Position numbers and translations under genes: made by a program. Of a stretch of 64,000 nt of DNA, positions 21,410 to 33,452 are shown in pieces. Positions within the stretch are counted from its first letter, which is position 1. Each line of letters begins with the position of its first letter. A model generated the notes under the pieces. The model had not been told where the DNA came from, did not search any database, and saw nothing but the letters and a program-made list of their open reading frames with translations. This DNA comes from Fusarium oxysporum f. sp. lycopersici 4287 (taxonomy: Eukaryota > Ascomycota > Sordariomycetes > Hypocreales > Nectriaceae), in contig NC_030995.1 of NCBI RefSeq assembly GCF_000149955.1, forward strand, positions 2,373,453 to 2,437,452, read 5' to 3'.

Positions 21410-23837
21410 TCATTGTCCGCTATAGTCCCAACCTCTACTCAGATCCAAGTCTCCCTGCGACAAGTTCCAAACATCTTTACAACCCTTCGCCGCTCCAGAA
21501 AACACATTAGAAGTGGACAGATCCGCAGCGCTAGGATCTTCACCAAGCATCTCATTCCACATGTGCCAGCCATGCCAACCACCAGGTGCTTCCTCATCAA
21601 CCTCCATGAAAGCCTCTTTAACAGCGTCGGAGACAAGATCGCGCATTGTGATATCGTCTGCCTCATTGCTGTTCTGTAAGTTGGAGTGAGGCTGATAAGA
21701 TGATAACCCTGGGCTGGCACTGAAGCTTGGTCGGTCGAACTTGGCCTGCAAAGGCGGATTCTGATGTGCACCCATTCCAGTATCACCAGACAGTCCACCG
21801 GGGCTTATGAGAGTCTTTAGAAGACTGCCAGATAGTGCATCAAAGATGTCGCGATACTTGACGGCACCTGCCCATTTCTCGCCAAACACAGTGAGACTCT
21901 GAGAACATGCTTGTGTAGCTTCGACAACATGATAGCTGAATAGGCTCTTGTCCTTCCAGATACAGTACATTAAAGTAAGTCCTGCGACGAAACAGCTATG
22001 CAGTGAGATCATAGTGTATGTAAGCGTCCGTTGCTGATTCAGTCGCTTGTATGCTACGCAGACACATGCAGCTGATCGCGCTGTTGTGATGAACCGAGGA
22101 TCAGTCGTGGCTAGAGATGGAAGCAAGACTGTGAAGAGGGCTAAGACCGCTTTATGATATTGACTACTATCATCAGTCTTTGTTCGCCAAGATGACATGA
22201 AGGGATACTTACAGACTGTAAAAGTCTCCGGCATCTTGGTTAGTACTCTCAGGATCATAGAGCCACGTAATCTTGCCATTGTCTTTGGGTGACTGGGGTG
22301 TTGTTTGGATCCATCTGTCGAGGTCTGCTCGTATAGACGCCATCTTCTGATCCAGCTTGACTCGTTCCTCAACTGGACCGGAGAAGATATCTTTGTCGAC
22401 CCTGAAAACAGTCCGGTGAATACGTGACTGGATCTTTTCCAGCTTGATGATATGGATGAAGGGTTCGATGTTACACCACTCAACAGCGTGTTCATCATTG
22501 AGAGATACATGGGTCAGATCCCAGTATTCTCGGCCAGGGTTGGGCATCTAACTTCAGTCAGAATGTTATTCTAACGGTAGGTGAGGGTGACTTACCGAAA
22601 CATTGATATCTCTATCAGATATCGCAAAGGCCCTACCAAGAACAACGCTTGTTCCTCGGTCAAGACAATAGCACGACCAGAAAGCCCTTCGCCGGATCTC
22701 CAGATCTCTTGCGACGTCTGCAGTTGGGGCTGGTCCTTGTCGCTCACGATGCAAACCAAGCTCAATACATAACGAAACCGCATAGCGGACCTGACTCCAA
22801 GCACCAGCTCCATAAGGCGACCTCTGGCCATGAACAGCAAGTAATAAGAGAAACTGAACGGTAGCAAGATTGTGCTGCTCTAGGATATAATCCATTGGTT
22901 CAATCGCAGCTAGCAAGTGTTTTTCAGGATCGACTTGTGATGATTTGCGTGTAAGTTGTTCGAAACGTGCGGCGATGGCGTAGATCAGGTGCATGATGCT
23001 TCGTTGGGTCATGGACAGAGCACCCTGTTGATACTGGACTTCGAAAAGCTCAGAGTATTTCTTCCTGTCTAGGATTGGCCATCGGGTGTGCATTCGGTCA
23101 AAAAATATGTCGAAGAGATGGCGAGCTTCGTCCGGGAAAGGAAAGCCGTGAGATGGTTCATCCGGATGGAGGTGAAGGGTTGGAGCTAGACTCTCGAGGT
23201 ATGGATCAACGGAAGGATTTGATTGTCTTGGAAAATTGCTCGGACGAGTAATGTCATTTCTAGAGTTATGAAAGATGGAGCGCTGTATCATTCGAGCGAT
23301 AGCAGCACCTGAACTTGAACCAAGGTATGATGGATCTGGAGTTGCTTCAGCTGTACCAGAGGCGCAGAGTGAAAGGTAGGCGACGCCATCAATGATAGAG
23401 TTGCGCTCATAGCCATCGAGATCTTCAGATACAGACCCACGGTGAGATGATGAGGACTCAGGATAAGCCTGTGTGTTGACAGCGTCATTGTCTTGGCCAT
23501 CAACAACAGAAGACGGCGCGAGGGTCTCAAAATGATCTTGCGCATGATCTGGTAGTCTGGCCTCGAGGAATGCGATACGTTCTTCGAGGGCATTGATATA
23601 TAAGGTCTTGCCTCCTGGGTATTGCGGTCGGATTGTTCTCTCGTAGATACACGGAGTACCGACTCTTTCACAGGACTTACATGTTGGATGTGAGCCATCG
23701 CACTAGGGTCTCTTGTAAGTATAACTGCTAGGGAGTGTGTAAGGCTGACTCACCCGTTGTTTACGTCTCTTGCATCGCTTACAGGCCAGTGCAACGCGAC
23801 CCTTGCGACCTGCTGTAGCATCGGACTGCCTTCCCAT
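21410..23837 (-). CDS. Zn2Cys6 fungal transcription factor
   Basis: Four exons (23837-23754, 23702-22596, 22547-22213, 22166-21410) give 760 aa in frame. The zinc cluster is ACKRCKRRKQR / CDGSHPTCKSC with Cys19, 22, 29, 36, 39 and 46, split by intron 1. A coiled dimerisation stretch follows (LEERIAFLEARL). The fungal_trans domain has RRRAFWSCYCLDRGTSVVLGR. The start is set at 23837 because an apparent upstream exon with an ATG at 23970 joins out of frame. It is divergent from the NCS1 permease across 923 bp and convergent with the PuuE-like gene, so it is the likely pathway regulator. Nuclear. Confidence 0.87.
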
Positions 23838-24760
23838 GGACCCCTAGGGAGTGTCAGCGACATTGGTCTACAAGACACAGCCCTTTACCCGAATAATTAC
23901 TTACGATTCGATCTTGAAGCATTGGATACCTACCTTCAGTGGTCCGAGGATCAGTTCCGTTGTCGTCCATAGTTCTCATGTTTTTTATCCTAAGTCATGA
24001 TATGTTAACGCCCATTCTAAACTCTCCATGATAGTGCGTGATTTCTCGAATGATGAGCTGCTAGACAAGATGAACAGCGACTAACTTGGTGAATCGCTAC
24101 TTCATGAACCAGCCACTTGGGATCTCTCCATTGGCTGTATGACGTTCTTGGTGACTGCAAAACCCTGGCATTGACTCACATGCAAATTAACGTGTTCACT
24201 CATACAAACTTTCGGTTCATTGAAGCCGGTCAGAATGAACAATCACAAACTCCAGATAAGATCCAAGAAAACAGAATATTTCCCCAGACCCCAGAAACCG
24301 CACACGTTGTCTGCCTGTCAACCCAGTGGGTCCGTTATCTTCGGGCAACCTTATCTATGCCCAGACCAAACTAGCCCCCTGTAGCGTTACATAGTGAACA
24401 TCACCATTGATAGAGACATGCTATCGAGCATGATTGGCTTCATTCCTTATCAGACTCTCCAATCGGACGGTTAAACCCCGCCTTTTATCAAGGTGCTATA
24501 TCCGGTGCGACTCAGGGACCGCGCCACTGGAACTGGAACGTGAGTAATCGTCGGGAGAAAAGTACCCGATAGAGTACTGATAGACATTGCGACTCTAAGG
24601 CAGCTAAGGTCTGGAGAATAGATTGGAGATTATGATGTAAGGTTGGCTATTAGATATCAAGCAAGAAGATCCCAATTTTGCGCATGCCGATTATTGAGAC
24701 ATTGTTCAAGAGCTTGAGAGACTGAGGCATAACGAACAAAGAAACGAAGGTATCTCAACC
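23838..24760. promoter_or_regulatory. bidirectional promoter, regulator / NCS1 permease, with GATA sites
   Basis: 923 bp without a gene. GATA-type sites: GATAAG at 24255, TTATCT at 24335, CTTATC at 24350 and 24446. This is consistent with nitrogen control of the permease at 24761. Confidence 0.48.
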
Positions 24761-26778
24761 ATGGTAAACATCCCATCTAGGAGCGAGCTCACGGCTCCCT
24801 TTCGATCGAAGGAAGCTTTTGTCAACTTTGTCAAGACATCTGAAACGGCAGATGGTCAGACTCGAGTCGGTAATGAGCGATGGTCTAATAAAGATCTTGA
24901 ACCTACGCCACCAGAGCATCGTAACTGGACATGGTAAGTCAATTGTTCACCGGCGAGAGTATTTGTGGTTGTACTGATTGATGAAGGTACAATTTGCCGC
25001 TGTACTGGTTCTCCAACCAGTTTAGTCTAACGGGATGGAACACTGGCTCATCGCTCATTGCTGTTGGTTTGGTAAGTTTTACTCGTCTATTGACGCCCCG
25101 ATCCGCGGAAAACTGACTTGAAGGCAATAGACCTGGCAGCAATCATTCGTCTCGTGTGTTCTAGGTGCATTGCTCGCATCTCTAGTTGTCATCTGCATGG
25201 CCAGGCCCGGTGTCCAGTACCATATTGGTTTGTAAGTGACCGACAATCCTACAGCTTCTACACATATACTAATCCAACACCTAGTCCTGTGCTCGCTCGA
25301 TCCAGCATGGGAATGTACGGCGCATACTTCTTCATCTTCATCCGAGCCATCGTCTGCATCGTTTGGTACGGGTAAGTATCTCACCCTCGTTGACGTCTCT
25401 CCCACCGTCAATGTTAACAGTTGTACAGTATCCAGACCTTCTACGGCGGATCGATCCTTTCAGTAATGCTCCGCTGCATCTTTGGCAGCTCATGGCAAAA
25501 CTTCACCAATACCCTTAGCGAAAGCGCCGATATCTCATCAAAGGTCCTTCTGGCTTTCTTCCTCGTTTGGCTCATGCAGTTCCCATTCGTACGTATCCCC
25601 ACAACCCCTTCACTAATAAACACTGCTAATGTTTGCAGATGTGGGTTCATCCAAGAAACATCCACTACGTCTTCACAGTGAAAGGCTTCACCATGCCCAT
25701 CGCCGCATTCGCCATCTTCGGATGGTGCATGGCCAACGGTGGTGGCTTGAACGGCATGAACATGGCGTCCAAAGAAGCTGAGGCAGCTGCTTCCACGACT
25801 CCTCTTGGCTGGAGTATCATGTCTGGCATCAACGTCATCATGGGTGGATTATCGCCCATGTTGGTTAATCAGCCTGATCTAGCGAGATATTGCCAAAAGA
25901 CTCGTGATGCAGGTCCTCTCCAGGGCGTTAGCGTCTTTGTGTCATCTGTCATTGTCTTTTTCCTTGGTCTTGCGTCGACGGCATCTATGCAGACTGTTTA
26001 TGGGGAGGCGTACTGGAATATTTGGGATTTGCTTGACTCTATTCTTGACCATCATTGGAATGCGGGCGCTCGTGCGGGAGTCTTCTTCCTGGCGCTGGCT
26101 TTCCTGTTGGGTGTCTTTGCGACCAACTTTGGCGCAAACTCGATTCCTTTTGGGTCTGATATGACTGGTCTCTTCCCACGATGGCTCACCATCCGAAGAG
26201 GGCAGATTGTCTGTGCTATTCTGGGAATTTGCGTTGTTCCTTGGAAGCTTATGGCGAATGCTCAAGCTTTCTTGTCGTTCCTGGGTAGTTACAACATCTT
26301 TATGGCGCCTCTGTGCGCTGTCATTATTGTTGACTACGTCTACGTCCGGAAAGGCAACATCCACGTCCCATCATGCTACGACGGAAGCAAGCATGGTCTC
26401 TACCACTTCTGGTCTGGCGTCAACTGGGTTGGCTGTCTTGCCTGGATCGGAGGAACTACCATGGGCCTGCCCGGTCTCGTTGGACAGTACCAGCCTCATC
26501 TTCTTTCCGATGCTTCACGCTATATGTACATGATGGGTTGGCTTCTGACGTTCGTTACTGCCGGAGTTGTATATACTATTGGTGTTCAGTTTGTCAACAT
26601 TCGTGTCTTCCCTGCTGGTCGTGCAACGGCCAAGTCTTGGGAGTGGCTGGCTAAGGATGGCAGAGAAGGTTTCTATGAAGACGAGAGAGAGGGACAAGTC
26701 ATCTATGCTCAGGCATCACCTTCTGCGGATAAGACTGAGGGCGAGGTGAATGCAAAGGCAGATGATTCGTCGCTTTAA
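24761..26778 (+). CDS. NCS1 nucleobase:cation symporter (FUR/allantoin-uracil type)
   Basis: Six exons (24761-24933, 24987-25071, 25131-25231, 25285-25371, 25429-25588, 25639-26778), 581 aa, all in frame. The N-terminus ends RNWTWYNLPLYWFSNQF, and the first helices carry LTGWNTGSSLIAVGLTW and GVQYHIGFPVLARSSMGMYG, the fungal Fur-family pattern (PF02133). Later NGGGLNGM, LVNQPDLARYC and FGANSIPFGSDMTGLFP are typical NCS1 helices. These plasma-membrane symporters import uracil, allantoin, uric acid, thiamine or similar heterocycles. The adjacent PuuE-like hydrolase and amidase suggest that the imported compound is opened and hydrolysed for nitrogen. GATA sites lie in the shared promoter. Confidence 0.92.
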
Positions 26779-26947
26779 GCAATGGAATTGACATAGATTG
26801 TAAATGCCGTATATAGCCACATGGCTTCGTTGTCCTTCCCCGATAGCTAGTAATAATATTGATCCTTGCACTCTTTCCAGCAGCTTGTCCCCAATGCTGA
26901 GCTGACCTGGTGAATCATCTAACTAAGGGAAAGTATCTAAGACTTGT

Positions 26948-27168
26948 CTTATCTTCCGGACCAGACTCTGTGTCCGCCACGAAGACTTATCATGGATCTT
27001 CCCTTGACCGAAGCCTCAAATTGTTTCATTGAAAGTGCAGTTCCCGCCTCCAAAAGCGCTAGGAAGTGTTTCCGTCCTGCCAAGCTTATCTCCGTCAGCC
27101 AAATTCGTTCGCCGGACCCACCTCTCCGCATCGGATGCAAATATACCGACCGATGATAAGCTGATAAG
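26948..27168 (+). promoter_or_regulatory. GATA-site cluster upstream of the amidase
   Basis: Five core sites in 221 bp: CTTATC at 26948, 26986 and 27085 and two adjacent GATAAG at 27155 and 27163, ending about 175 nt before the ATG at 27343. This is the densest GATA cluster I found in the window. The rest of 26779-27342 contains no gene. Confidence 0.55.
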
Positions 27169-27342
27169 ATCAGTAAGCCCATCGGAGGCCGGTCCCGGGA
27201 ATAATTACCCGTCAGGTCTTTGAGGCATTATGTCATCCTCCATAAGAACACAAGCCTCGACGATCTAGTGAATAGGAGAGATCGTTATATGCAAGCCTCT
27301 GACCCATCTTCTAGCCTATAGAACTGTTCAAGGATTGTCACT

Positions 27343-28790
27343 ATGCTGGTACAGCCCTACCAACTCTCGGCAACTGATGTCGCTGCCAAGATCCGAGATG
27401 GCCAGCTCTCAGTTGAGGAGTATGCACAGTCACTCCTGGCACGTATCAAAGAGCGAGATCCAGTTGTGAAAGCGTGGGCTTATATCAATCCTGATCAAGT
27501 ACTTCAAGAAGCTCGGAAACTAGATGCTGTCCCCAAGGAAGACCGAGGACCTTTGCATGGTGTTGCGATTGCGGTCAAGGATGTCATCTACACGAAGGGT
27601 AAGTCAACTAAAGGAGACGAGGCAGAAAATTAATTGGTTAACGGCGAGAACTCAGATATGCCAACGCAGTTTAACTCACCCATCTACAAAGATGATGCTC
27701 CCCAAGTCGACGCAGCTAGCATCATCATCCTCCGCAAAGCAGGTGCGCTCATACTAGGCAAGACGACCACCACCGAATTCGCAGCCACTACCCAAGGACC
27801 TCAAACAACAAACCCTCACGATAGTTCTCGTACACCTGGAGGTTCATCATCAGGATCTGGGGCAGTTGTAGCAGACTTCCAAGTTCCCCTCAGTCTTGGA
27901 ACACAGACCGGAGGAAGCACCATCCGCCCAGCCTCTTTCAACGGTATCTATGGATTCAAACCAACATGGAACTCAATCTCAAGGGAAGGGCAGAAAGTAT
28001 TCTCGCTTATTCTTGATACATTGGGCATTTACGCTCGGACCGTGGAGGATCTGAACTTACTCGCTGATGTATTTGCCTTGCAAGACGACGAGCCACCTAA
28101 CCAAGAATACTCTATCAAAAAAGGGAAATTCGCCATCTGCAAAACAATGGTTTGGCCCCAAGCTGGCCCCGGTCTAGTCAAAGCAACGGATAAGGCCGTT
28201 GAACTCCTCCGATCAAGCGGTGCTACGGTAGAAGAGATTGAGTTTCCCGAACATCTGCAAGATCTACCAAAATGGCACTCCATCGTCTTCAACACTGATG
28301 GACGAACAGCCTTTCTACCAGAGTATAGGGTTGACAAGACCCAGATTGCAGATCAGCTGGTTGGACACGTTGAGAACCGCCTCAAGATCTCTAAAGCTGC
28401 GCAGGTTAAAGCTTTTGATGACATTGCAGCGGCAAGACCTGTCGTTGATGACATGTTGGCGGATTATGATGCTGTGTTGGTTCCGAGTGTGCCGGATGAG
28501 GCGCCCAAGGGCATTGAGGCTACTGGAAGTGCTGCATTCAATCTGATATGGACGGTAAGTGACCAGTACCCATGGAGATCGCTGAGAAGTGAGAATCACA
28601 ACTAACTTGGCTCTTCTAGGCGCTGCATACTCCTGTCATCAACATTCCGGGGTTCGCTGGTGAGAACGGGATGCCGATTGGCTTGTCCCTCGTTGCACCT
28701 AGGTATCACGACAGAAAGCTTCTGGTAGTGAGTGAAGCTGTAGGAAGGCTCTTCGAGACATCAGGAGGATGGAAATCACAGATAGTCTAG
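27343..28790 (+). CDS. amidase signature family hydrolase
   Basis: Three exons (27343-27598, 27656-28554, 28620-28790), 441 aa. The Ser-cisSer-Lys triad is visible: Lys79 in GVAIAVKDVIY, the cis-Ser in TPGGSSSGSGAVVAD (about 150) and the nucleophile Ser173 in SLGTQTGGSTIRPASF. The family (PF01425) cleaves C-N bonds of amides, carbamoyl compounds or ureido acids. The substrate cannot be read. Its place next to the NCS1 permease and its GATA-rich promoter suggest it acts on the ring-opened product of the PuuE-like enzyme. Convergent with the PrpF-like gene, with only 86 bp between. Confidence 0.9.
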
Positions 28791-28876
28791 ATGTAGCAAT
28801 GAATTATGGTTCAAATCGTAACTCAATTGACGTGATATCATACATGCTCTAAACAAATGCTAATACTATTAATATC

Positions 28877-30115
28877 TTACAAGTAGTAACAAACCCGTCC
28901 CTCGAAAAGCCTTCTCGCCGTTCGCGAAACAGCACAGCTCTCAATCCCATCCTCCCCATTCTTCTTAACAAGAACAGGAATGGTACCCTTACTATGCTCG
29001 ATAACAATCTGTCTCGTATTGGCGGTATCATTCCTCTCTCCCTGCATATCAGGCGATGGTGTACGCTCAGGCGTTGGGGGTCCGTCGGTAATAGGTGTAG
29101 CTGATAGGTCTGCGGCGATAGTACCCTGAATGCTAACTGCTGATCCTAGGCAGACTGCGCCAGTGAGTTGGAGTGTTGGGTGGGGAAGACCCATGGAGTA
29201 GGACTGCACGTAAATATCGGGAGTCTTGTTGTTGGCGCGGTGTGTTGGTGATGAGAGGAGTGCGATCTTGGGTGTACCGCGGGTTAGGCCAGCAACTTTT
29301 GTGCTTGTTGCTAAACCCATGTCTACAGCGCCTTGGCATCGGATTGCTTCAACGAGAGCGTGTTGTGTCTCTGGTGCAGCATTAGCGCCAAGGATGGTCG
29401 TGAAGTCTGTTGCGCTGATCATGACGAAGGGGTTGGCAGCGTCGACCAAAGTAGCGCGGATCTGAAAAGGTGCCATCTCTGGTAATAATGAAGAAGGGTC
29501 GACGTGAAGCCACTGCTGCTTCTGACCAGAAGGGAACAAGCTTCCCGCCATGCTACCGGCGGGATCAACGAAAGAGCACTTGACTTCACTGCCAGGTGAT
29601 TTAACACCAGGAATGATAAAGTCGCCATCCTCCTTGAAGTCACCATTACGATCCAACTCAACAGTCTCGACGATGATTCTGCTCGTGTTGGTGTTGAAGA
29701 TCCTAACATCAATCTCCGTCTGTCCCGGCTTGGGCGTGACAAGTCTCTCCTGAACAGCGAAAGGTCCAACACCCGAACTCATATTTCCACAGTTTCCTGA
29801 GAAATCCACCGACTCCTTCCCAACAGCGACTTGGACAAAAGTAAAGTCGACGTCGGCATCTTCACGGTTCGACAGTGAAATCACAGCAACCTTTGACGTA
29901 GTAGATGAACCACCGCCGACGCCGTCGACCTGTTTAGCATCGTTGTTTCGCGAGCCCAATGCTGAGATGAGATGTGGACCCCATTCCGATTCCTTCTCGG
30001 GGAGGTCTTTCCGGTGGATGAAGAGGCCCTTTGAGGTTCCGGCGCGCATTAGCACGCAGGACAGGGCGTGGCGGGTAGGATAGTGCTCCTGGGGAGTCTC
30101 GATCTCGATAGCCAT
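28877..30115 (-). CDS. PrpF-family isomerase (aconitate/methylaconitate isomerase-like)
   Basis: Single exon, 412 aa. PrpF (PF04303) features: ALSCVLMRAGTSKGLFI at the start of domain 1, QVDGVGGGSSTTSKVAVI, and SGNCGNMSSGVGPFAV, where the Cys in NCGN is the family's catalytic position. Domain 2 has EIDVRIFNTNTSRIIVE and VDAANPFVMI. The family isomerises or tautomerises double bonds of unsaturated tricarboxylates and dicarboxylates: methylaconitate (PrpF), oxalomesaconate, and cis- to trans-aconitate for Ustilago Adi1. No targeting peptide is seen, so it is probably cytosolic. It sits next to a regulator and a mitochondrial tricarboxylate carrier, which favours an aconitate-type substrate. Confidence 0.88.
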   Translation of the reverse strand: MAIEIETPQEHYPTRHALSCVLMRAGTSKGLFIHRKDLPEKESEWGPHLISALGSRNNDAKQVDGVGGGSSTTSKVAVISLSNREDADVDFTFVQVAVGKESVDFSGNCGNMSSGVGPFAVQERLVTPKPGQTEIDVRIFNTNTSRIIVETVELDRNGDFKEDGDFIIPGVKSPGSEVKCSFVDPAGSMAGSLFPSGQKQQWLHVDPSSLLPEMAPFQIRATLVDAANPFVMISATDFTTILGANAAPETQHALVEAIRCQGAVDMGLATSTKVAGLTRGTPKIALLSSPTHRANNKTPDIYVQSYSMGLPHPTLQLTGAVCLGSAVSIQGTIAADLSATPITDGPPTPERTPSPDMQGERNDTANTRQIVIEHSKGTIPVLVKKNGEDGIESCAVSRTARRLFEGRVCYYL

Positions 30116-30399
30116 TGTGATTGTGAATTGATTGTGAATTACGTACTCAAGACTCGGAGGGTAACGAAATGGAAAGAGTTAAATAACTCGTGGTTTCGCC
30201 ATGGAATTGCCATTTTGTTCGTAATGTAATTGAGCTCGGCATTGGCGATGCAGGGGAATAACACTCCGAGTGATTCTAGCAGGGAAGAAAAACTGGAGAT
30301 GCCGTGGGAGACAAGCTCTTGGCTTCCCGTCTGCCCCATAGAATATGTCCCGTCTCAAAGTAAGTGTCCCGCGGGAACGGGAAAAATAGTGGCGAATTT

Positions 30400-33080
30400 T
30401 CATCTCCCAATGTACTGAAACTCACCCGTACTCGACCCATTAAACCCGAAAATCGGATCCTCCAAAAACGCAGCATCCTGATTCGCCGGCCAGAAACTCG
30501 TCTGTTGCCATGAATTCCCACCCTCAATGTCCCCAGCCCCGGCCACGGGAGTAGCGAAACTGTTCAGTCCTCCCGCGGGAAACCCTTGGGGGAAGTAAAC
30601 TGGCTGTTGACCTGTCGATGTGTGGAGATAGTGCTCCCCGTCGACTTGAGGTATTTTCTGGGGGTATGAAGCGGCTTGGCCGTACATGGTTGGCTCGTTG
30701 CTGTTGAAGTCGCCCTCGCGGAGGAAGCTCTGTATGATGCCATCGATGTTGATCCAGTCTGAACCAGGTGACGGCACCGCGCTACCGCTGAGTTCGACTG
30801 GTTGCATTTCCTGATTCGGCGATGATTCCGTCTGTGCGTTCCCCGTATTCTCCAACCCTTCGTACCCAATTTGCGCTTGTACTCGCTGTTGCTGCTGCTG
30901 AGGCTGTTGATCACGCGACTTGGTAGCCGGTTCAGCCTCAAGCGCGTCATCGGGCAAATCATCAACGACAACGCCGTACTTGCTCATGAGTCTGTGAATA
31001 ATAACCGCTGCTTTTTGAACTGCAGAATTGGTCTCTTGGTTTTCTTTGAACACGGCGAGACATGTCATTAGGTTAACGTAGGCTGCTGAGCCTTTGCCGT
31101 TTTTGGCGGCGATGCGACAGTGGATTGTAGCGGCGACGTAAGTTGCGTAGGAGATTAGGTAGGGGGCGCGACGGACGGAGAATGCGCGGTGGTAGGCGCG
31201 TAGAAGACTGCAGATGCTGGAGGCGGCTGCTGAGCATTTTATGACGGAGTCGACGGATATGGAGCGGAATGTGTTGTAGAGATGACCGTCGGCGACGAAG
31301 GGGCGGTGGAGGAGAATGACGAGGACGTGATACATAGCGCTGAGATATTAGCGTTAAACGAAACACAATTGTCAAGGAGACTCACTGGAGACTGAGAACG
31401 TGAGGCGGAGGAACAGTGGCATCAGGTGCGTTCGCAACCTCAGGCTTGAGATGATCCGGTAAAGCCGTATGCCAATCCTTCAACTTCTTCTGAAGCTTAT
31501 CCAACACTTTCGACAGCTCAGCAGGGCTTTGGTCTGTTGTCCGAACGGTGTATATGGTGCTCATGACATCGCTCATGACGATAGACAACTTGCAGAGTGC
31601 AGTGAAGGTCGAGATACTGTATGCTGGCGAACCAACGTAGTCGTTCTTTGACGTCGAGTACGCAAAAGGCTGCCAGAATTCGAGCTCAGAATATGTATCG
31701 ATGAACTTTATCGGAACCATGGCGTCGTTTTCTTTGAGGGTGACGGGACGGCCTTGATACAGACTCTGAATCTTATCGACCACTGTCCATGTTAGTATTT
31801 GTTGATACTCCTGCTGGAGGTACATACCAAAAGCTCCCCAGAACACACGACGTCGTATCTCAAGATCCTCATCAGAGAATTGATGCGAATTCGTCAAGTC
31901 AACATGCAACCCCAAATCAATAAGCATACGAAACGCCAACCCAGCATACAACCACGCCGCACTCCTCTCATCACCCAGCGCAAACAACGAATTCGTCATG
32001 ACAAGCAACGCCTGAATCGTCGTAATATCGCTCCTGTCCAACGACCCTCCCACCAACTCCCTAACCCTCTCACGATACCGCCATCCCGCAGTCCTGACAT
32101 CGTTAACGTCCTTTCGAACCTCAAGTCTCGGACTAAACTTTGATGAACCAAAGTATATAGCGTTGAGTAGCAGTTTCGAAAAGTATGGTCCGCCGCATGC
32201 CATGTCCCGCATGAACGCGGGACGGTACGTGATGAGGAATGAGTGGTGTTGACGGTTCCAGTGTAGGGAGAGGAGATGCATCCCCAGGTCCGGATCAACG
32301 CCGTCAAAGTCAAGCTGCCCCTTAGCGAAATGGATCTCCTCCAGTTGCCCTATCTCACACACACAATGTTAGTTACGCCGCTTAACAAACTACAAGTATA
32401 AGTAAAAGATGGTACCCACGCTGCTTAGCTGCCTCAGCGATAAGACCACGCTCTACCCAATGATCCGGCATCCGCGGCTGCACCTCCTGCTCAACAGGTC
32501 TTTCCTGCGCATTATCCTCAAACAGGGCACTCGTGCGCCCATGATACGTTGATTCACCGTTCGCTAGGACAACGACTCTCGCGACGCCTGAATCCATGGG
32601 CCGCGGTGAAGGATCCCACGATTGATGGCGAGGTGCTGCTCCATCTCGTGTTACTGCTTGCTGACTACTGCGCTCACTCGCTGCTTCACTGTCGCCAATT
32701 GACGAGGCTGCCTCATTGGCGGGGGCGCTGGCCTGACGAGCAGGTGATTCAGTGCGCGCCTTGACACTACGGGCCTTTGTGCGCTGATGGCGCTGCCGGC
32801 CAGCTGCTTTGGTGACATCGGGGACGGGCTCGTAAACGCAGTCTTTCTCGTATGTCTGGCAGTTGATACACTTTGGCTTCTGACCGTTACACTTGATCTA
32901 GGGTTGTACCGTAATTAGTCCCGCGGGAACTCGTTACCTGCTTCGGGGACGCCTGGGCTCTGGGGTATGGGAGGGGAAACTGGGGTATTGGGGTAGTAGT
33001 CTCACTTTTCTTTTGCGGCAGAATGTGCATGCTTCTGTGGCACGCCTGCGGACGCGGGTAGGCGTGGGCTCTACGGGCAT
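30400..33080 (-). CDS. Zn2Cys6 fungal transcription factor (nit-4-like layout)
   Basis: Multi-exon. Exon 1 (ATG 33080) encodes RRRATEACTFCRKRK. After an intron the zinc cluster finishes with IKCNGQKPKCINC, giving Cys18, 21, 28, 35, 38 and 45. The long middle has the fungal_trans domain (HLLSLHWNRQHHSFLIT, DLEIRRRVFWGAFG, VILLHRPFV). A Gln tract (QQPQQQQQ) and a Gly/Asn/Gln-rich C-terminus look like an activation domain, ending QYIGR at 30400. Layout and cluster sequence resemble NIT4/NirA-type regulators. Divergent from the mitochondrial carrier across 372 bp and upstream of the PrpF-like gene on the same strand, so it probably controls both. An ATG-less upstream extension of the frame was not used. 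Confidence 0.86.
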
Positions 33081-33452
33081 TGTTTCCTCTGTGCTTTTGC
33101 GTGGGAAGAAAAAGGGAAGATTGTGAGGGACGGGAAGAGACGGGAAGAAAGCTGAGCTGATCAATTCCACTCGGATCCACTGTTGATCCGCGGGTCGTAG
33201 TCCTCAAGGGGCAAAGCGTTGAATTTTCTCCGTTTTCTTCCCTTCACTTCAGTTATGTTTACCCGTGAGCCTCATCCCGTGGCTGCAAGTTTTGGCAGGC
33301 CTACTATTATTAAACTGCGACTATCCTTTAAATGTTAGTAGATGCTGTTTTTTACTTGCTAGTTTATTATTTATTTATTTCTCCCCGTTTGTCATCATTT
33401 GCCAAGTCTTGACCGTTTCTCTTCACCTTGCATTCACCGAATTACCCCAAAA
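33081..33452. promoter_or_regulatory. bidirectional promoter, regulator / mitochondrial carrier
   Basis: 372 bp between the divergent starts. No gene; T-rich stretch near 33340-33380 on the carrier side. Confidence 0.4.

Noticed and set aside
23934..23970. Short upstream exon with ATG for the regulator at 21410-23837
   Set aside because: Its good donor joins the zinc-cluster exon out of frame; an ATG inside that exon (23837) gives a clean start.
24117..24374. 85-codon plus-strand frame in the regulator/permease promoter
   Set aside because: No motif; covers the GATA sites and lacks a plausible product.
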